A stretch of 64,000 nt of DNA from Halorubrum salinarum (GTDB taxonomy: Archaea > Halobacteriota > Halobacteria > Halobacteriales > Haloferacaceae), in NCBI RefSeq assembly GCF_013267195.1, contig NZ_CP053941.1, forward strand, positions 558,001 through 622,000. Direction: 5' to 3'. The translations under genes were made by a program, and so were the position numbers. A model generated the notes under the pieces. It was given only the letters and a program-made list of their open reading frames with translations, was not told where the DNA came from and did not search any database. Position 1 is the first letter of the stretch. Each line of letters begins with the position of its first letter. Positions 1-8,399 of this stretch are shown piece after piece.

Positions 1-437
1 TCGACGTCCGCGCGGTCGAAGTAGTTCGGAGTGAACACCAGCACCACGTGGTCCGTCTCGCCGAAGGCCTCGCAGCCGGCGCGGGTCGTGACCTTCGCGT
101 CCCAGAGCCGCCCGGCAGCGACGTCGTCGACCACGCCCTCCCAGAGGTCGTCGACCGCTCCCGCGGGGCGCTCGACGAGCCACTTGCCGCTCAGGTACGT
201 CGTCTCCAGCGCGAGTCGGTCGGCGTCGCGGACCGTCTCGGGGTCGGTCGGGAGCGCGTCCGCCCGCGCCCGGTCGACCCCCGGCAGGTCGGCCTCGGTC
301 GTCGCGGCTGGTCGGATCACATCGTGAGTCGGGAAGTAGGCGTCGCGGGCCTGTCGCGGGAACCCGGTCACGTGCTTGACCCGGAGCCAGTGCCACCCGG
401 CCTCGTCGATCGCGGTCGGCGACCGGTCGGTGACCAT
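1..437 (-). CDS. DUF1917 (Bles03-like) family protein, 3' end cut by window
   Basis: The frame is open from an ATG at 437 down to base 1 (145 residues) with no stop, so the C-terminal part lies outside the window. The residues GKWLVE followed by D-LW and LWDAKV match the start of the DUF1917/Bles03-like family, often annotated in haloarchaea as 'putative phosphothreonine lyase domain' protein. No biochemical role can be read from the part present. It lies 68 bp downstream of the phosphoesterase gene on the same strand and may be co-transcribed with it. Family assignment is from pattern memory. Confidence 0.6.
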   Translation of the reverse strand, partial: MVTDRSPTAIDEAGWHWLRVKHVTGFPRQARDAYFPTHDVIRPAATTEADLPGVDRARADALPTDPETVRDADRLALETTYLSGKWLVERPAGAVDDLWEGVVDDVAAGRLWDAKVTTRAGCEAFGETDHVVLVFTPNYFDRADV

Positions 438-505
438 GGCGTCGGTTCGGCGCCGCGGGTGAAAACGATCCCGTCCGTCGCGACGCGGACGAGGGCTCGC
501 GGCGC

Positions 506-1276
506 TCAGACCCGTCGGTAGTCGCCGAGCCGCGTCCCGTCGAGCAGGTACGCGTCGGCGGCGGGCAACGCGGCGGGGAGGTACGGCGCGAGGAACGACT
601 GCCCCTCGACGTTGACCCAGGTCCCGCCCGAGCGTTCGTTGAACGCGGGGAAGACGACGAGTTCCGGCGAGTCGGCCGCGCGGTCACCCTCGTCGCCCGA
701 CTCGGTGAACGCCGCGGGGTCGAGCTCCCCGCGGAGCCACGCGCGCTCGACGCGCGAGCCGCCGACCGCGTCCTCCAGCCGCACCTGCGGGTGTTCGTGG
801 CCGGTACACACCACGTCGGCGTCGAGGAGGTCGGGGTCCGGCCAGGTGTGGCCGTGGCAGACGCCGACGGCCCCCGAGGAGTCGCCGAGCAGCCCGCCCT
901 CGGGACCGATCACGTCGAGGTCGTCCGCGAACGTCTCCGCGACGCCCGCGTCGTGGTTCCCCTCGACGAGCGTCATCGGGACGCGGTCGGTGACGGCGCG
1001 GACCAGCGTCTCCAGTTCCTCGCGCTCGTCGCCGTCGGGCGCGCCGATGCGGTGCGCGAGGTCGCCGAGGACCACGAGCCGGTCGGCGTCGGTCTCGGCG
1101 ATCAGCCCGCAGAGCCGCTCGCGGCGCGCGTCGGCGCGGGAGTCCAGTTCGACGCCGCGCTCGTAGCGCAGGCCGACCTCGATGCCGGCGTGGACGTCGG
1201 CGACGAGCAGCGCGCGCTCGCCGCCGAGGTCGGCCACGGCGGCCGGCTCGCCGACGACCGGCTCCACCCGCGCCAT
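506..1276 (-). CDS. rpe: Calcineurin-like metallophosphoesterase, third gene of RPA operon
   Basis: 256 residues. The metallophosphoesterase metal motifs appear in order: DVHAG near residue 28, GDLAHR near 70, GNHDAG near 107, CHGHTWPD near 143 and TGHEHP near 158. The ATG at 1276 overlaps the upstream stop as ATGA, which favours it over an in-frame start at 1315 inside the previous gene. In Haloferax volcanii a phosphoesterase of this kind is the third gene of the rpa1 operon (rpa1-rpap1-rpe), and the order is the same here. The substrate is unknown; a role in DNA repair or replication is inferred from the operon only. Confidence 0.85.
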   Translation of the reverse strand: MARVEPVVGEPAAVADLGGERALLVADVHAGIEVGLRYERGVELDSRADARRERLCGLIAETDADRLVVLGDLAHRIGAPDGDEREELETLVRAVTDRVPMTLVEGNHDAGVAETFADDLDVIGPEGGLLGDSSGAVGVCHGHTWPDPDLLDADVVCTGHEHPQVRLEDAVGGSRVERAWLRGELDPAAFTESGDEGDRAADSPELVVFPAFNERSGGTWVNVEGQSFLAPYLPAALPAADAYLLDGTRLGDYRRV

Positions 1277-2961
1277 CAGATCGGCTTGAGCAGCCCGTCG
1301 CCGGGCTCGTAACACTGCCCGCTCATCAGCGCGTCCTGGATGGCGTCCTCGACCGCGCCGGGCTCGACGCCGTGGTCGTCAGCAACGCGCTCGACGACCG
1401 CCTCGCGGGGCGCGCCGTCGCCGTCGTCGAGGTCGCCCATCGCCGCGACCGCGGCGGCTTCGAGGTCGACATCCTCGTCGGCCTCGGTCGCGTCGGCCTT
1501 GTCGTCCTCGGTCGGTTCGGCGGCCTCGGTCGCCGGGTCGGCCGGCTCGCTCTCCTCGGTCGCGGCGCCGGTCGCCTCGTCCGCGGCCGCCGCGGGGTCG
1601 TCGACCGGTTCCTCGGCGAGGTCCTCGGGGTCCGGCACGTCGATGTCGGCCTCGCCCGGCTCGTCGACCTCGGTGCCGGTCGCGAAGTCGGTGCCGAACT
1701 CGGACTCGATCTCCTCGCGCTCCTCGTCGTCGAGCTGGTACATGTCGTCGGCGTCGGCGTCCGGGTCGAGGTCCGCGGTCGCGTCCGCCTCGCTCCCGTC
1801 GTCGAACGCCGCGTCCGCGTCGCCGCCGGCGTCGAAGTCGCCGAGCCCGCCGTCGTCGGACCCCGCGTCGGCCGCCGCCGCGTCCGCGTCGTTCGCGTCA
1901 TCGATCGATTCGGGGTCGGCGGTCGAAGCGGACGCCGGCCCTGCCGCGTCGTCCGTCGGCGGCCCGGCGGCGTCGGTCGACGCCTCGGTCGAGTCGCCAA
2001 GAGAGGAGTCGGTCTCGGTGGACGACGAGTCGTCGTCGACGGTTGCCCCGGAATCGGCGGTTGTCCCGGAGTCAGCGGTCGCCCCGGAGTCGGCGGTCGA
2101 TTCCGGCTCAGCGTCCGGGTCCGACTCCGCGCTCGGGTCGGCGTCGCTCGCGCCGGGAGACGGTTCCGCCTCGGGGGCGCTCGCCTCGCTCGGGGTTCGG
2201 TCGGTATCGGTCGTCGCCGCCGGCTCGGCGACCGTCACGTCGGTCTCCGGGAGCGGACCGAGCGCGGCCTCGCCGCCCTCGTCGGGGGCGAGGTCGAGGG
2301 CGCGGACCTCGTCGCGGTCGCCCGCGATCATCTCCAGGGCGTCGACCGCGAGCCGGCGGACCGCCTCGGCGTAGGCCGCGGTGGTGCCGTAGTGGTCGAT
2401 GGCTTTCGGGATCCCGGCGGCCAGCGGGGCGGGGGCGCCGCCCGCCTCCAGTGCCGCGCGGAGGTCGTCGCCCCGCAGGTCGGAGTCGAGCGCCCGCGCG
2501 AACACCGCGAGACGGTCGAGCGTCGCCTCCGCGGCGGAGACGACCCAGCGGTCGCGGGTGTCTGCGTCGACCTCGTTGAGGCTCTCCGGGCGGACGGAGG
2601 TGAACACGCGGTCGGAGTCCTCCGGCTCGAAGGTGCGGGCCTTCCCTGTGAGCGCGACGAACGCCGGCGGGTCGGCTCGTTCGAGGAACGTCTGCGCCTC
2701 GGGCTGGTACTGGCCCGCGTAGGTGACGAACGCGCCGGAGGGGTCGACGACGCGGCCGCGCCGCGTCTCGTCGTTGACGCGCTCGACCTCGGTGAGCACG
2801 CCGGCGGTGAACAGGCGGTTCACCCGCGCGCCGGTCGGGGTGACGACGTAGTTCGGGGCGCGCTCCTCGTCGCTCTCGGAGTACGACAGCGAGGCGTCGT
2901 CGAACTCCGCGGCGAACACCCGGTAGGCGACCTCTCGCGTGCCGGGGCCGTCGTCGCTCAT
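1276..2961 (-). CDS. rpap1: RPA-associated protein (COG3390), with long acidic linker
   Basis: 561 residues. The N-terminal half (about 1-220) is an OB-fold-type COG3390 region including VAYRVFAAEFDDA and NRLFTAGVLTEVE. A linker of about 250 residues follows, almost entirely D, A, E, S, T, P and G. A C-terminal winged-helix-like tail (VVERVADDHGVEPGAVEDAI) ends at GLLKPI. Such proteins partner RPA in euryarchaea. Both ends overlap neighbours by ATGA, so the three genes are probably translationally coupled. The linker DNA carries imperfect 18-bp tandem units near 2040-2100 encoding repeated ADSG-T. The linker is unusually long; whether other species share it cannot be told here. Confidence 0.88.
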   Translation of the reverse strand: MSDDGPGTREVAYRVFAAEFDDASLSYSESDEERAPNYVVTPTGARVNRLFTAGVLTEVERVNDETRRGRVVDPSGAFVTYAGQYQPEAQTFLERADPPAFVALTGKARTFEPEDSDRVFTSVRPESLNEVDADTRDRWVVSAAEATLDRLAVFARALDSDLRGDDLRAALEAGGAPAPLAAGIPKAIDHYGTTAAYAEAVRRLAVDALEMIAGDRDEVRALDLAPDEGGEAALGPLPETDVTVAEPAATTDTDRTPSEASAPEAEPSPGASDADPSAESDPDAEPESTADSGATADSGTTADSGATVDDDSSSTETDSSLGDSTEASTDAAGPPTDDAAGPASASTADPESIDDANDADAAAADAGSDDGGLGDFDAGGDADAAFDDGSEADATADLDPDADADDMYQLDDEEREEIESEFGTDFATGTEVDEPGEADIDVPDPEDLAEEPVDDPAAAADEATGAATEESEPADPATEAAEPTEDDKADATEADEDVDLEAAAVAAMGDLDDGDGAPREAVVERVADDHGVEPGAVEDAIQDALMSGQCYEPGDGLLKPI

Positions 2962-4232
2962 TCGCCCACCTCCGCGAGCGCGGCGCGGGCGTGCTCGGCC
3001 GGGTCGTCGTCGGCGAGCGCGAACTCGACCGCGTCGAGGGTGGCGCCGTAGTCGTCGACCGAGAGGTTCCCGCGGACGCGGTAGGCGCGCCCGACGAGCG
3101 AGTCGGCGATGTCGTCGGCGACGACCTGCTTGTCCATCGCGTCCTTCGCGGCATCGAGGGCGTCGTCGAGCCCGCCGCCGTACACCTCGGCGGTGAGCTC
3201 GTCGTCGAGGACGACGGTCACCGTGTCGGTGCCGTCGTCGAGGATGGCCTTCACGCGCAGGTCGTCCTCGCCGTCCACGTCGCCGTGGCTCCGACACTGG
3301 CCGTTCTGGACGACGCGGCCGCACTCGGGGCAGCGCTCGATGAGCCCGGAGCCGTCCCGGACCTCCAGCACGTTCCCGACGACCTCGACGTCGAACATGC
3401 CGCCGGAGCCGACCGCGTCGGCGATCGACAGCCGGGGTGCGTCCTCGGCGACCTCGACGGGGTCGGGGAGCGGGGTGACCGTCGAGAACTCCGTGAGGTT
3501 GATCGAGGGGACGCCGCGGAACTCCCGGACGTACACGTCCTCGATGCGGAGGTCCGCGCCGACCGTTATCTCGGAGCGGGGCTGCCAGTCGGTGAAGGGG
3601 AGCTTCGCCGTCTCGTCGCCGACGACACCCTCTAAGATCTCCGTCTCGCCGTCGCGTCCGGAGATGGTCTTCTCGTCGACCTCCAGCACGCGGACCTCGA
3701 CGTTGCGGCCGCGGTCGCCGGCCGCGATGTCGACGAGGCTCCGGTCGCCGCCGACCTCGCGGTCGACCTCGACGGGCTCGTCGGCGATGGCGACCGTCGT
3801 CGAGTCGTTGAGGTTGAGCTCCGGCTCCCCCTCCCACTCGCGGACGCCGGCGTTGCCGATCGTCAGCGAGTCGCCCGGCTCGAAGCCGAAGTCCTGCCAC
3901 GCGGTGTAGGAGATGACGCCGGTCTCGTCGGCGACCTCCCCCTCGCGGATCGTGAGGTCGTCGCCCTGATATCGGATGGTGCGCGTCCCCTGCGTCAGCA
4001 CGCGGACGGTGACCGTCACGCCGTCGTTCTCGGTGGTTATCTCGCCCACGTCGACGGCGTCGGGCGTCGGCGACGACCCGCCGCCGCCCCCGCCGTGCTT
4101 CCGGCGGACGCTCTGTTTCGCCTCGTCGATGGGGACGCTGTACTCCAGTAGGTTCTGTAGGTCGGCTTTGACCTCCTCTTTGTCGACGCCGAGGTCGGAG
4201 GCGAGCTCCTCGGCATGGCTGTTGACGTCCAT
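2958..4232 (-). CDS. rpa1: Single-stranded DNA-binding protein, replication factor A (RPA)
   Basis: 424 residues. After an N-terminal helical segment (ELASDLGVDKEEVKADLQNLL) and a glycine-rich linker near 50 come successive OB folds. A zinc finger, CPECG-x5-CRSH, lies near residues 297-309 within the C-terminal OB fold. This is the euryarchaeal RPA that coats single-stranded DNA in replication and repair. ATG 4232 was chosen because a TATA-like stretch (CCTTTTG on the minus strand, about 4258-4266) lies roughly 28 bases before it, giving a leaderless mRNA. It is the first gene of an operon with its associated protein and a phosphoesterase, as in the Haloferax rpa1 operon. Confidence 0.92.
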   Translation of the reverse strand: MDVNSHAEELASDLGVDKEEVKADLQNLLEYSVPIDEAKQSVRRKHGGGGGGSSPTPDAVDVGEITTENDGVTVTVRVLTQGTRTIRYQGDDLTIREGEVADETGVISYTAWQDFGFEPGDSLTIGNAGVREWEGEPELNLNDSTTVAIADEPVEVDREVGGDRSLVDIAAGDRGRNVEVRVLEVDEKTISGRDGETEILEGVVGDETAKLPFTDWQPRSEITVGADLRIEDVYVREFRGVPSINLTEFSTVTPLPDPVEVAEDAPRLSIADAVGSGGMFDVEVVGNVLEVRDGSGLIERCPECGRVVQNGQCRSHGDVDGEDDLRVKAILDDGTDTVTVVLDDELTAEVYGGGLDDALDAAKDAMDKQVVADDIADSLVGRAYRVRGNLSVDDYGATLDAVEFALADDDPAEHARAALAEVGE

Positions 4233-4379
4233 CGAAGCGAGGTTCGGCGCGGCCGCACAAAAGGATTCACACCGTTCGAGCCGGCGGCGGACGGGAGCGC
4301 GGCGTCCGCGACTGCCGATGAGATCGCGGCGTCCGCGACGGCCGGTAGGGCTAAACCGCCCCCGTCCGCAACGTGGGGC

Positions 4380-4697
4380 ATGGACGAGATCGACGTCGAC
4401 GCGCGGATCACCGACGACCGCACGGTCATCGACGTGACAGGAACGAGAGACGTCGCCGTCGTCGTGCGGTCCGCGGACGGCGAGCGGATCTACCTCCCGC
4501 CGGAGGGGTTCGACGACCCGGTCGGGGGGTCGCCGTACACCTCGCCGTATCAGGGCGCCGGCGCCGGCGGCGAGGAGAGCCCGTACGGCGGGACGACCGG
4601 CAGCACGCGCGGCGTGATGGAGACCGCGGACGGCTTCCGGGTCACACACCCGCAGCCGGTAACGGAGTTCGACGTGTATCGGGGCGACGAGGACTGA
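4380..4697 (+). CDS. Haloarchaeal conserved hypothetical protein, Gly/Pro/Tyr-rich
   Basis: 105 residues, acidic. The N-terminal half reads as beta strands (DVDARITDDRTVIDVTGTRDVAVVVRSADG). The middle is a flexible G/S/P/Y stretch (SPYTSPYQ, GGEESPYGG), and the tail carries TADGFRVTHPQPVTEFDVYR. No signal peptide, membrane segment or metal motif is visible. It is transcribed divergently from rpa with 147 bp between starts. A TATA-like GGCTAAACC at 4348-4356 lies about 27 bases before the ATG, suggesting a leaderless transcript. I do not recognise a function. Confidence 0.7.
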   Translation: MDEIDVDARITDDRTVIDVTGTRDVAVVVRSADGERIYLPPEGFDDPVGGSPYTSPYQGAGAGGEESPYGGTTGSTRGVMETADGFRVTHPQPVTEFDVYRGDED

Positions 4698-4737
4698 GCC
4701 CGCCGCGGGCGGCGGACGGGAACCGGAGCGGGAGTAG

Positions 4738-5784
4738 TCAGGCGACGTCTTCGTACACGGCGAGCGTGTCCTCGGCCACGTCAAGCCACTCGCGGCGCTC
4801 GTACTCCGGCGGCTCCTCGCGGTCGAGCGCCTCGATGAGCCCGTGGACGATCGACTCCGAGTCCGTCGCGACCTCGACGAGGCAGCCGTCGGGGAGCACC
4901 TCCGCGACGCCGGACGGGGTCGCGACGACCTGCGTCCCGGCCTCCAGCGCCTCCGTGATCGTGATCCCGAACGGCTCCGCGTACGACGGCGAGACGAACG
5001 CGTCCGAGGCGGCGTAGTAGTCGCCGAGCTCCGCCTCGGGGACGTAGCCGACGAACTCGACGCGGTCGTCGATGCCGAGCAGCTCAGCGAACCGCTTGAG
5101 CTGGTCGGTCTGGTGGCCGGAGCCGCCGACGACGAGCGTCACGTCGCGGCCGCGCAGCTTCTTGACCGCGTACAGGAGGTGGGAGATCCCTTTCTGGTCG
5201 GTGTGGCGCCCGACGAAGAACAGCATCTCGCCGTCGATACCGAGGTCCCCGCGCACGTCCTTGCCTGAGAACGTCGGCGTCGAGAAGCCGTTGTACACGA
5301 CCCGCGAGTCCGCGTCGTACAGCTCCCGGATGTCCGAGCGGACGATCTCGCTGACCGCGATGTTCGTGTCGGCGGCGTTCGCGAGGCGGCGCTCGGTCTC
5401 GACCTCGCGGCTCGGCGGGTCGATGTTGCGGTCGCTCGCCAGCGAGTGGAACGAGGAGACCCAGGTGGCGTCGGACGCGCGGGCGGCGGCGCGGCCGGGG
5501 CCGTACCCGAACCAGTCGTGCGTGTGGATCACGTCGTGGTCGGGCGCGAGCTCGGCGAAGCGGTCGGAGAGCTCGCCGACGCGCGCCGCGACGTCGCCCT
5601 CGCCGGTCTCGACGGGTTCGAGCCCCGGCTCGTCGTCGGGGGCGAACTCCGCGGGCAACACCAGGGTGACCTCGACCCCGAGTTCGTCGCGGAGCCCGGT
5701 GAACAGTTCCCCTACGTGGACGTCGAGCCCGCCGGTGATGTTCGGCGGGAACCCCCACCCCAGCATGAGTACGCTCGGCGGCAT
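4738..5784 (-). CDS. Family 4 glycosyltransferase (GT-B fold)
   Basis: 348 residues. The N-terminal Rossmann half carries the glycogen-synthase-like start MLGWGFPPNITGGLDVHVGEL and HTHDWFG. The C-terminal half has FVGRHTDQKG, a nucleotide-sugar binding segment, and the GT4 signature PSYAEPFGITITEALEAGTQVVAT with the E-x7-E retaining-enzyme motif. It should transfer a sugar from an activated nucleotide donor, on the cytoplasmic side. The GGL-H loop is shared with archaeal glycogen/starch-synthase-like proteins, but the acceptor cannot be told from sequence. It stands alone between convergent and divergent neighbours. Confidence 0.85.
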   Translation of the reverse strand: MPPSVLMLGWGFPPNITGGLDVHVGELFTGLRDELGVEVTLVLPAEFAPDDEPGLEPVETGEGDVAARVGELSDRFAELAPDHDVIHTHDWFGYGPGRAAARASDATWVSSFHSLASDRNIDPPSREVETERRLANAADTNIAVSEIVRSDIRELYDADSRVVYNGFSTPTFSGKDVRGDLGIDGEMLFFVGRHTDQKGISHLLYAVKKLRGRDVTLVVGGSGHQTDQLKRFAELLGIDDRVEFVGYVPEAELGDYYAASDAFVSPSYAEPFGITITEALEAGTQVVATPSGVAEVLPDGCLVEVATDSESIVHGLIEALDREEPPEYERREWLDVAEDTLAVYEDVA

Positions 5785-5892
5785 ACACCCTCGTTTCTGG
5801 AGTCACCACTTAGGTATGCCCCTCGTGGCGTGGGAGAACGGAGAGACGGCGGGCGAGGAGAGGAGTCGGCGGGGGACGCGGTCGGACCGCGC

Positions 5893-6171
5893 TCAGGCCG
5901 CGCGGACCGCGTCGCGCAGCGCGTCGGTGCGCTCGGTGATCGAGCCGGCGGCGTCCGCGAGCACGTCGAGCGGGTCGCCCTCCTCGGCCTTGACCGTGAG
6001 GACGGGCTCGGTCTGCCCCCCGGACTGCTCGGGGTTCATGTCGTAGGTCGCGGCCGCGACGTCGTCCGACTCCAGCAGGGCGCCCTTCAGCACGTTCATG
6101 AACGTGTGGTCCTCGCCCGCGATCTCGATGTGGAGTTCCGTGTCGGTCTTCTCGATGACCCGCAGTTCCAT
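5893..6171 (-). CDS. rpoL: DNA-directed RNA polymerase subunit L (Rpo11)
   Basis: 92 residues, the usual size. The Rpo11/Rpb11 dimerisation core is clear: [17 protein letters not shown], then [15 protein letters not shown] and the aspartate/proline-rich strand before [11 protein letters not shown]. It pairs with Rpo3 to form the assembly platform of RNA polymerase. ATG 6171 gives the family N-terminus; a longer in-frame start at 6264 would add 31 basic residues not seen in the family. It is divergent from the first GNAT gene. Confidence 0.95.
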   Translation of the reverse strand: MELRVIEKTDTELHIEIAGEDHTFMNVLKGALLESDDVAAATYDMNPEQSGGQTEPVLTVKAEEGDPLDVLADAAGSITERTDALRDAVRAA

Positions 6172-6284
6172 GTCCGAGAGGTCGGGCGAGCGGCGTTTCA
6201 AGCTTTCGTCTCCCGGATATCGCCGGATGCGGACGGGTCGCACGCACCCGGAAAGCACTTCCATCGCCCGCCGAGACGGCGGGT

Positions 6285-6854
6285 ATGTCCGCCGATCGAC
6301 CCGCGATCCGACGGTTACCGCTCGACGAGGCGGCCCTCCGCCGGTACGCGGCCGACCTGTGGCTCCCGTACAACCGCGACCTCGCCGACGCCGTGGCGGC
6401 CCACGACCTCGCCGACTGGCCCGCGGAGCGCTTCGTCGAGCGACACGTGGCGTTCGCCCGGGACCGACTAGAGGAGGCGGGGAGCCGCGGCTGGGTCGCC
6501 GCGACCGCCGGCGACGGCGCGGACGACGCCGGAGTCGACCCCGCGACCGCCGACGTGACCGACCCCGCCCTCGACCTCGTGGGGCTGCTGATGACGAGCG
6601 TCGACGAGTGTCCCGACCCGTTCGAGCGCCCGGACCGACTGGTGATCGGCGAGATATACGTCGCGGAGCCGTTCCGCGGCACCGGCCTTGCCGAGCGGTT
6701 CGTTGAGCGCGCGGTCGCCGACGCCCGCGACCACGGCTGCGAACAGCTCCGGCTCGACGTCGACGTCGACAACGAGCGGGCCGTGGCGTTCTACGAGCGG
6801 ATCGGGTTCGAGGACTACCGCAAGCAGATGACGATGGCGGTCGACCCCGAGTGA
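6285..6854 (+). CDS. GNAT-family N-acetyltransferase, first of tandem pair
   Basis: 189 residues. The acetyl-CoA binding motif A is present as [24 protein letters not shown], and the C-terminal strand-helix as [21 protein letters not shown]. The substrate is unknown. Its layout ([10 protein letters not shown] near the start, [23 protein letters not shown]) closely parallels the next gene. The stop overlaps the next start as GTGA, so the two are co-translated paralogues, probably from duplication. Confidence 0.85.
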   Translation: MSADRPAIRRLPLDEAALRRYAADLWLPYNRDLADAVAAHDLADWPAERFVERHVAFARDRLEEAGSRGWVAATAGDGADDAGVDPATADVTDPALDLVGLLMTSVDECPDPFERPDRLVIGEIYVAEPFRGTGLAERFVERAVADARDHGCEQLRLDVDVDNERAVAFYERIGFEDYRKQMTMAVDPE

Positions 6855-7339
6855 CCCCGACCGTCAGGCGGCTCCGTGAGGCGGACGTGCGGCCGCTTGT
6901 CGAGGAGCTGTGGCTGCCGTTCGCCCGCGAGATGGAGCCGGTCGCCGAGCGGAACCGCCTCGCCGACGACGTGGACCTCGTCGCCGCGGGCGTGGCGCAC
7001 CGCGAGGACCGCCTCGACGACGACGAGGCGCTGACGTGGGTCGCCGTCGACGGCGGCGACCTCGTCGGCTACGCCGCCGCGAGCGTCGAGTCGTCCGCGC
7101 CCGCGTTCGCCGCCGGCGACCGGCTTCACGTCGGCGAGCTGTACGTCCGCGAGCCGTACCGCGGCGAGGGCGTCGCCGGCGACCTCTGCGACCGGGTCGA
7201 CGCGGCGGCCGCGGCCCGCGGCTGCGAGCGCGTGACGCTCGACGTGGACGCGGGCAACGAGCGCGCCAGGGCGTTCTACGAGAAGCGGGGGTTCGACGTG
7301 GCGCGGCACCGCATGGTCGACCGCGTCGACGAGAAGTGA
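6851..7339 (+). CDS. GNAT-family N-acetyltransferase, second of tandem pair
   Basis: 162 residues from a GTG that overlaps the previous stop by four bases. Motif A is [23 protein letters not shown], and the C-terminal motif is [20 protein letters not shown]. It resembles the previous gene throughout but lacks its inserted loop (around ADVTDPALD), which accounts for the shorter length. Substrate unknown. The tight coupling suggests that the two enzymes work as a pair or a heterodimer; that is inference. Confidence 0.85.
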   Translation: MTPTVRRLREADVRPLVEELWLPFAREMEPVAERNRLADDVDLVAAGVAHREDRLDDDEALTWVAVDGGDLVGYAAASVESSAPAFAAGDRLHVGELYVREPYRGEGVAGDLCDRVDAAAAARGCERVTLDVDAGNERARAFYEKRGFDVARHRMVDRVDEK

Positions 7340-7403
7340 GCCCCCGGCGCCGCCGCTGGACGGTCGACAAACGCAAAACGGGTCGCGTCGGTCGGCCGAG
7401 GGG

Positions 7404-8051
7404 TTACTCGTCGGCGTCGACCGCGACTTCGTCGGCGTCGACGTCGACGGACGCCTCCTCCTCGGCGGCGACCTCGCTCGGGCGCGCTTCGAGGGTCAGC
7501 TTCTGGACCTCGACGCGGCGGAGCGGGTAGATCTCCTTGGCGTCGCCGTAGATGGCCGACGAGAGGTTCCCGTCGACGATGGCGTCGACGAACGCCTCGA
7601 AGGTGCGCTCCTCGGCGGCGGCGTGGACCTTGTCGATCATCACGCGGCGGATCGCCTTCTCCTGGGAGCGGTCCGCCTTCTTCGTCGTCAGCGCGACGGG
7701 CTGGACGCGGATGCGGTAGTCGTCCGTCGTCAGCACCGTGATCGACGCCTCGACCTTCGAGGCGCCGCGGCGGACGAGCGAGCGCAGGTAGTCGCGCGTC
7801 AGCTCGTACTTGATGAACTCGGTGTACGCCGAGTCGCTGCCCACGTCGGTGATCTTGAAGGTCAGCTTCGTGTTGTTCGCGTTGGAGTCGCCCGTCAGCT
7901 GGTCGAGCGTCGTCGTGATCGTGCGGCCGACGACCTGCTGGGGCTCCTCGGCGAGGGTCTCGCCGAGCTCCTGCCGGTCGAACTGTTCGGGCGCCAGCAC
8001 GGTGTACCAGCGCTTCTGTTCTCTGCTCTTGGATACGGATCGTTCGCTCAT
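7404..8051 (-). CDS. rps3ae: 30S ribosomal protein S3Ae (eS1)
   Basis: 215 residues, the normal length for archaeal eS1. The family start SKSREQKRWYTVLAPEQF and core blocks such as GRTITTTLDQLTGD and RDYLRSLVRRG are present, with an acidic tail rich in D, E, A and V typical of halophiles. It is a small-subunit platform protein near the mRNA exit. The start overlaps the stop of the Pcc1-type gene by ATGA. It is the last gene of the operon rps15 / RecJ-like / pcc1-type / rps3ae. Confidence 0.96.
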   Translation of the reverse strand: MSERSVSKSREQKRWYTVLAPEQFDRQELGETLAEEPQQVVGRTITTTLDQLTGDSNANNTKLTFKITDVGSDSAYTEFIKYELTRDYLRSLVRRGASKVEASITVLTTDDYRIRVQPVALTTKKADRSQEKAIRRVMIDKVHAAAEERTFEAFVDAIVDGNLSSAIYGDAKEIYPLRRVEVQKLTLEARPSEVAAEEEASVDVDADEVAVDADE

Positions 8052-8398
8052 GTGTCGGGTTGTGTGTCGGTGTCGGTCGTCTGCGGTTCGTCTGCGGAGT
8101 CGAGGGAGTCGGCGTTCGCGGCGTCGGCGTCCGTAGCGGCGGTCGCGTGGTCGCGTGCGCGTTCGATCACGCGGTCGGCGACCCGCAGGTTCACGAGGTG
8201 GTCGTCCAGCGTCGACTGGAGTCCCCCGGTGGTCGGCCGCTCGACCGCGCAGGCGACGACGTCGCCGTCGACGCGCGTGCGCATCGAGTCGGTCTCGTCC
8301 GGGGCGAGCGCGGCCGCGACCGTCGCGGCGTCGGCGTGCTCGGTCCGGACCGTCGCGCTCCGTGCCGCGTCGGCGCCCGGCGAGGCGTCGCCCGCCAT
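8048..8398 (-). CDS. KEOPS-complex Pcc1-family protein (Pcc1 or its paralogue)
   Basis: 116 residues. The first 80 fit the Pcc1 fold: SATVRTEHADAATVAAALAPDETDSMRTRVDGDVVACAVERPTTGGLQSTLDD ends with HLVNLRVADRVI. A charged tail of alternating D, T and A follows. KEOPS makes the t6A modification on ANN-decoding tRNAs, and Pcc1 is its dimerising small subunit. A second Pcc1-type gene lies at 60607-60858. In archaea a Pcc1 paralogue (Pcc2) is known as an additional KEOPS subunit, so this gene may be either one. It overlaps rps3ae by ATGA and follows the RecJ-like gene with one base between. Confidence 0.75.
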   Translation of the reverse strand: MAGDASPGADAARSATVRTEHADAATVAAALAPDETDSMRTRVDGDVVACAVERPTTGGLQSTLDDHLVNLRVADRVIERARDHATAATDADAANADSLDSADEPQTTDTDTQPDT

Positions 8399-8399
8399 C

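Noticed and set aside
2040-2110. 18-bp units in the rpap1 linker as a separate repeat of interest
   Set aside because: They encode an acidic, Ala/Ser-rich linker common in haloarchaeal proteins, so slippage in low-complexity coding DNA explains them.
1276-4260. 994-codon minus-strand frame covering the RPA operon, and several similar long antisense frames (7623-9722, 8155-10182, 12633-14870, 17521-19275, 21002-23239, 39357-41981)
   Set aside because: They shadow real genes: Arg/Pro/Gly/Val-rich composition, no motifs, and they run antisense or out of frame to proteins with clear family signatures. High GC removes stops.
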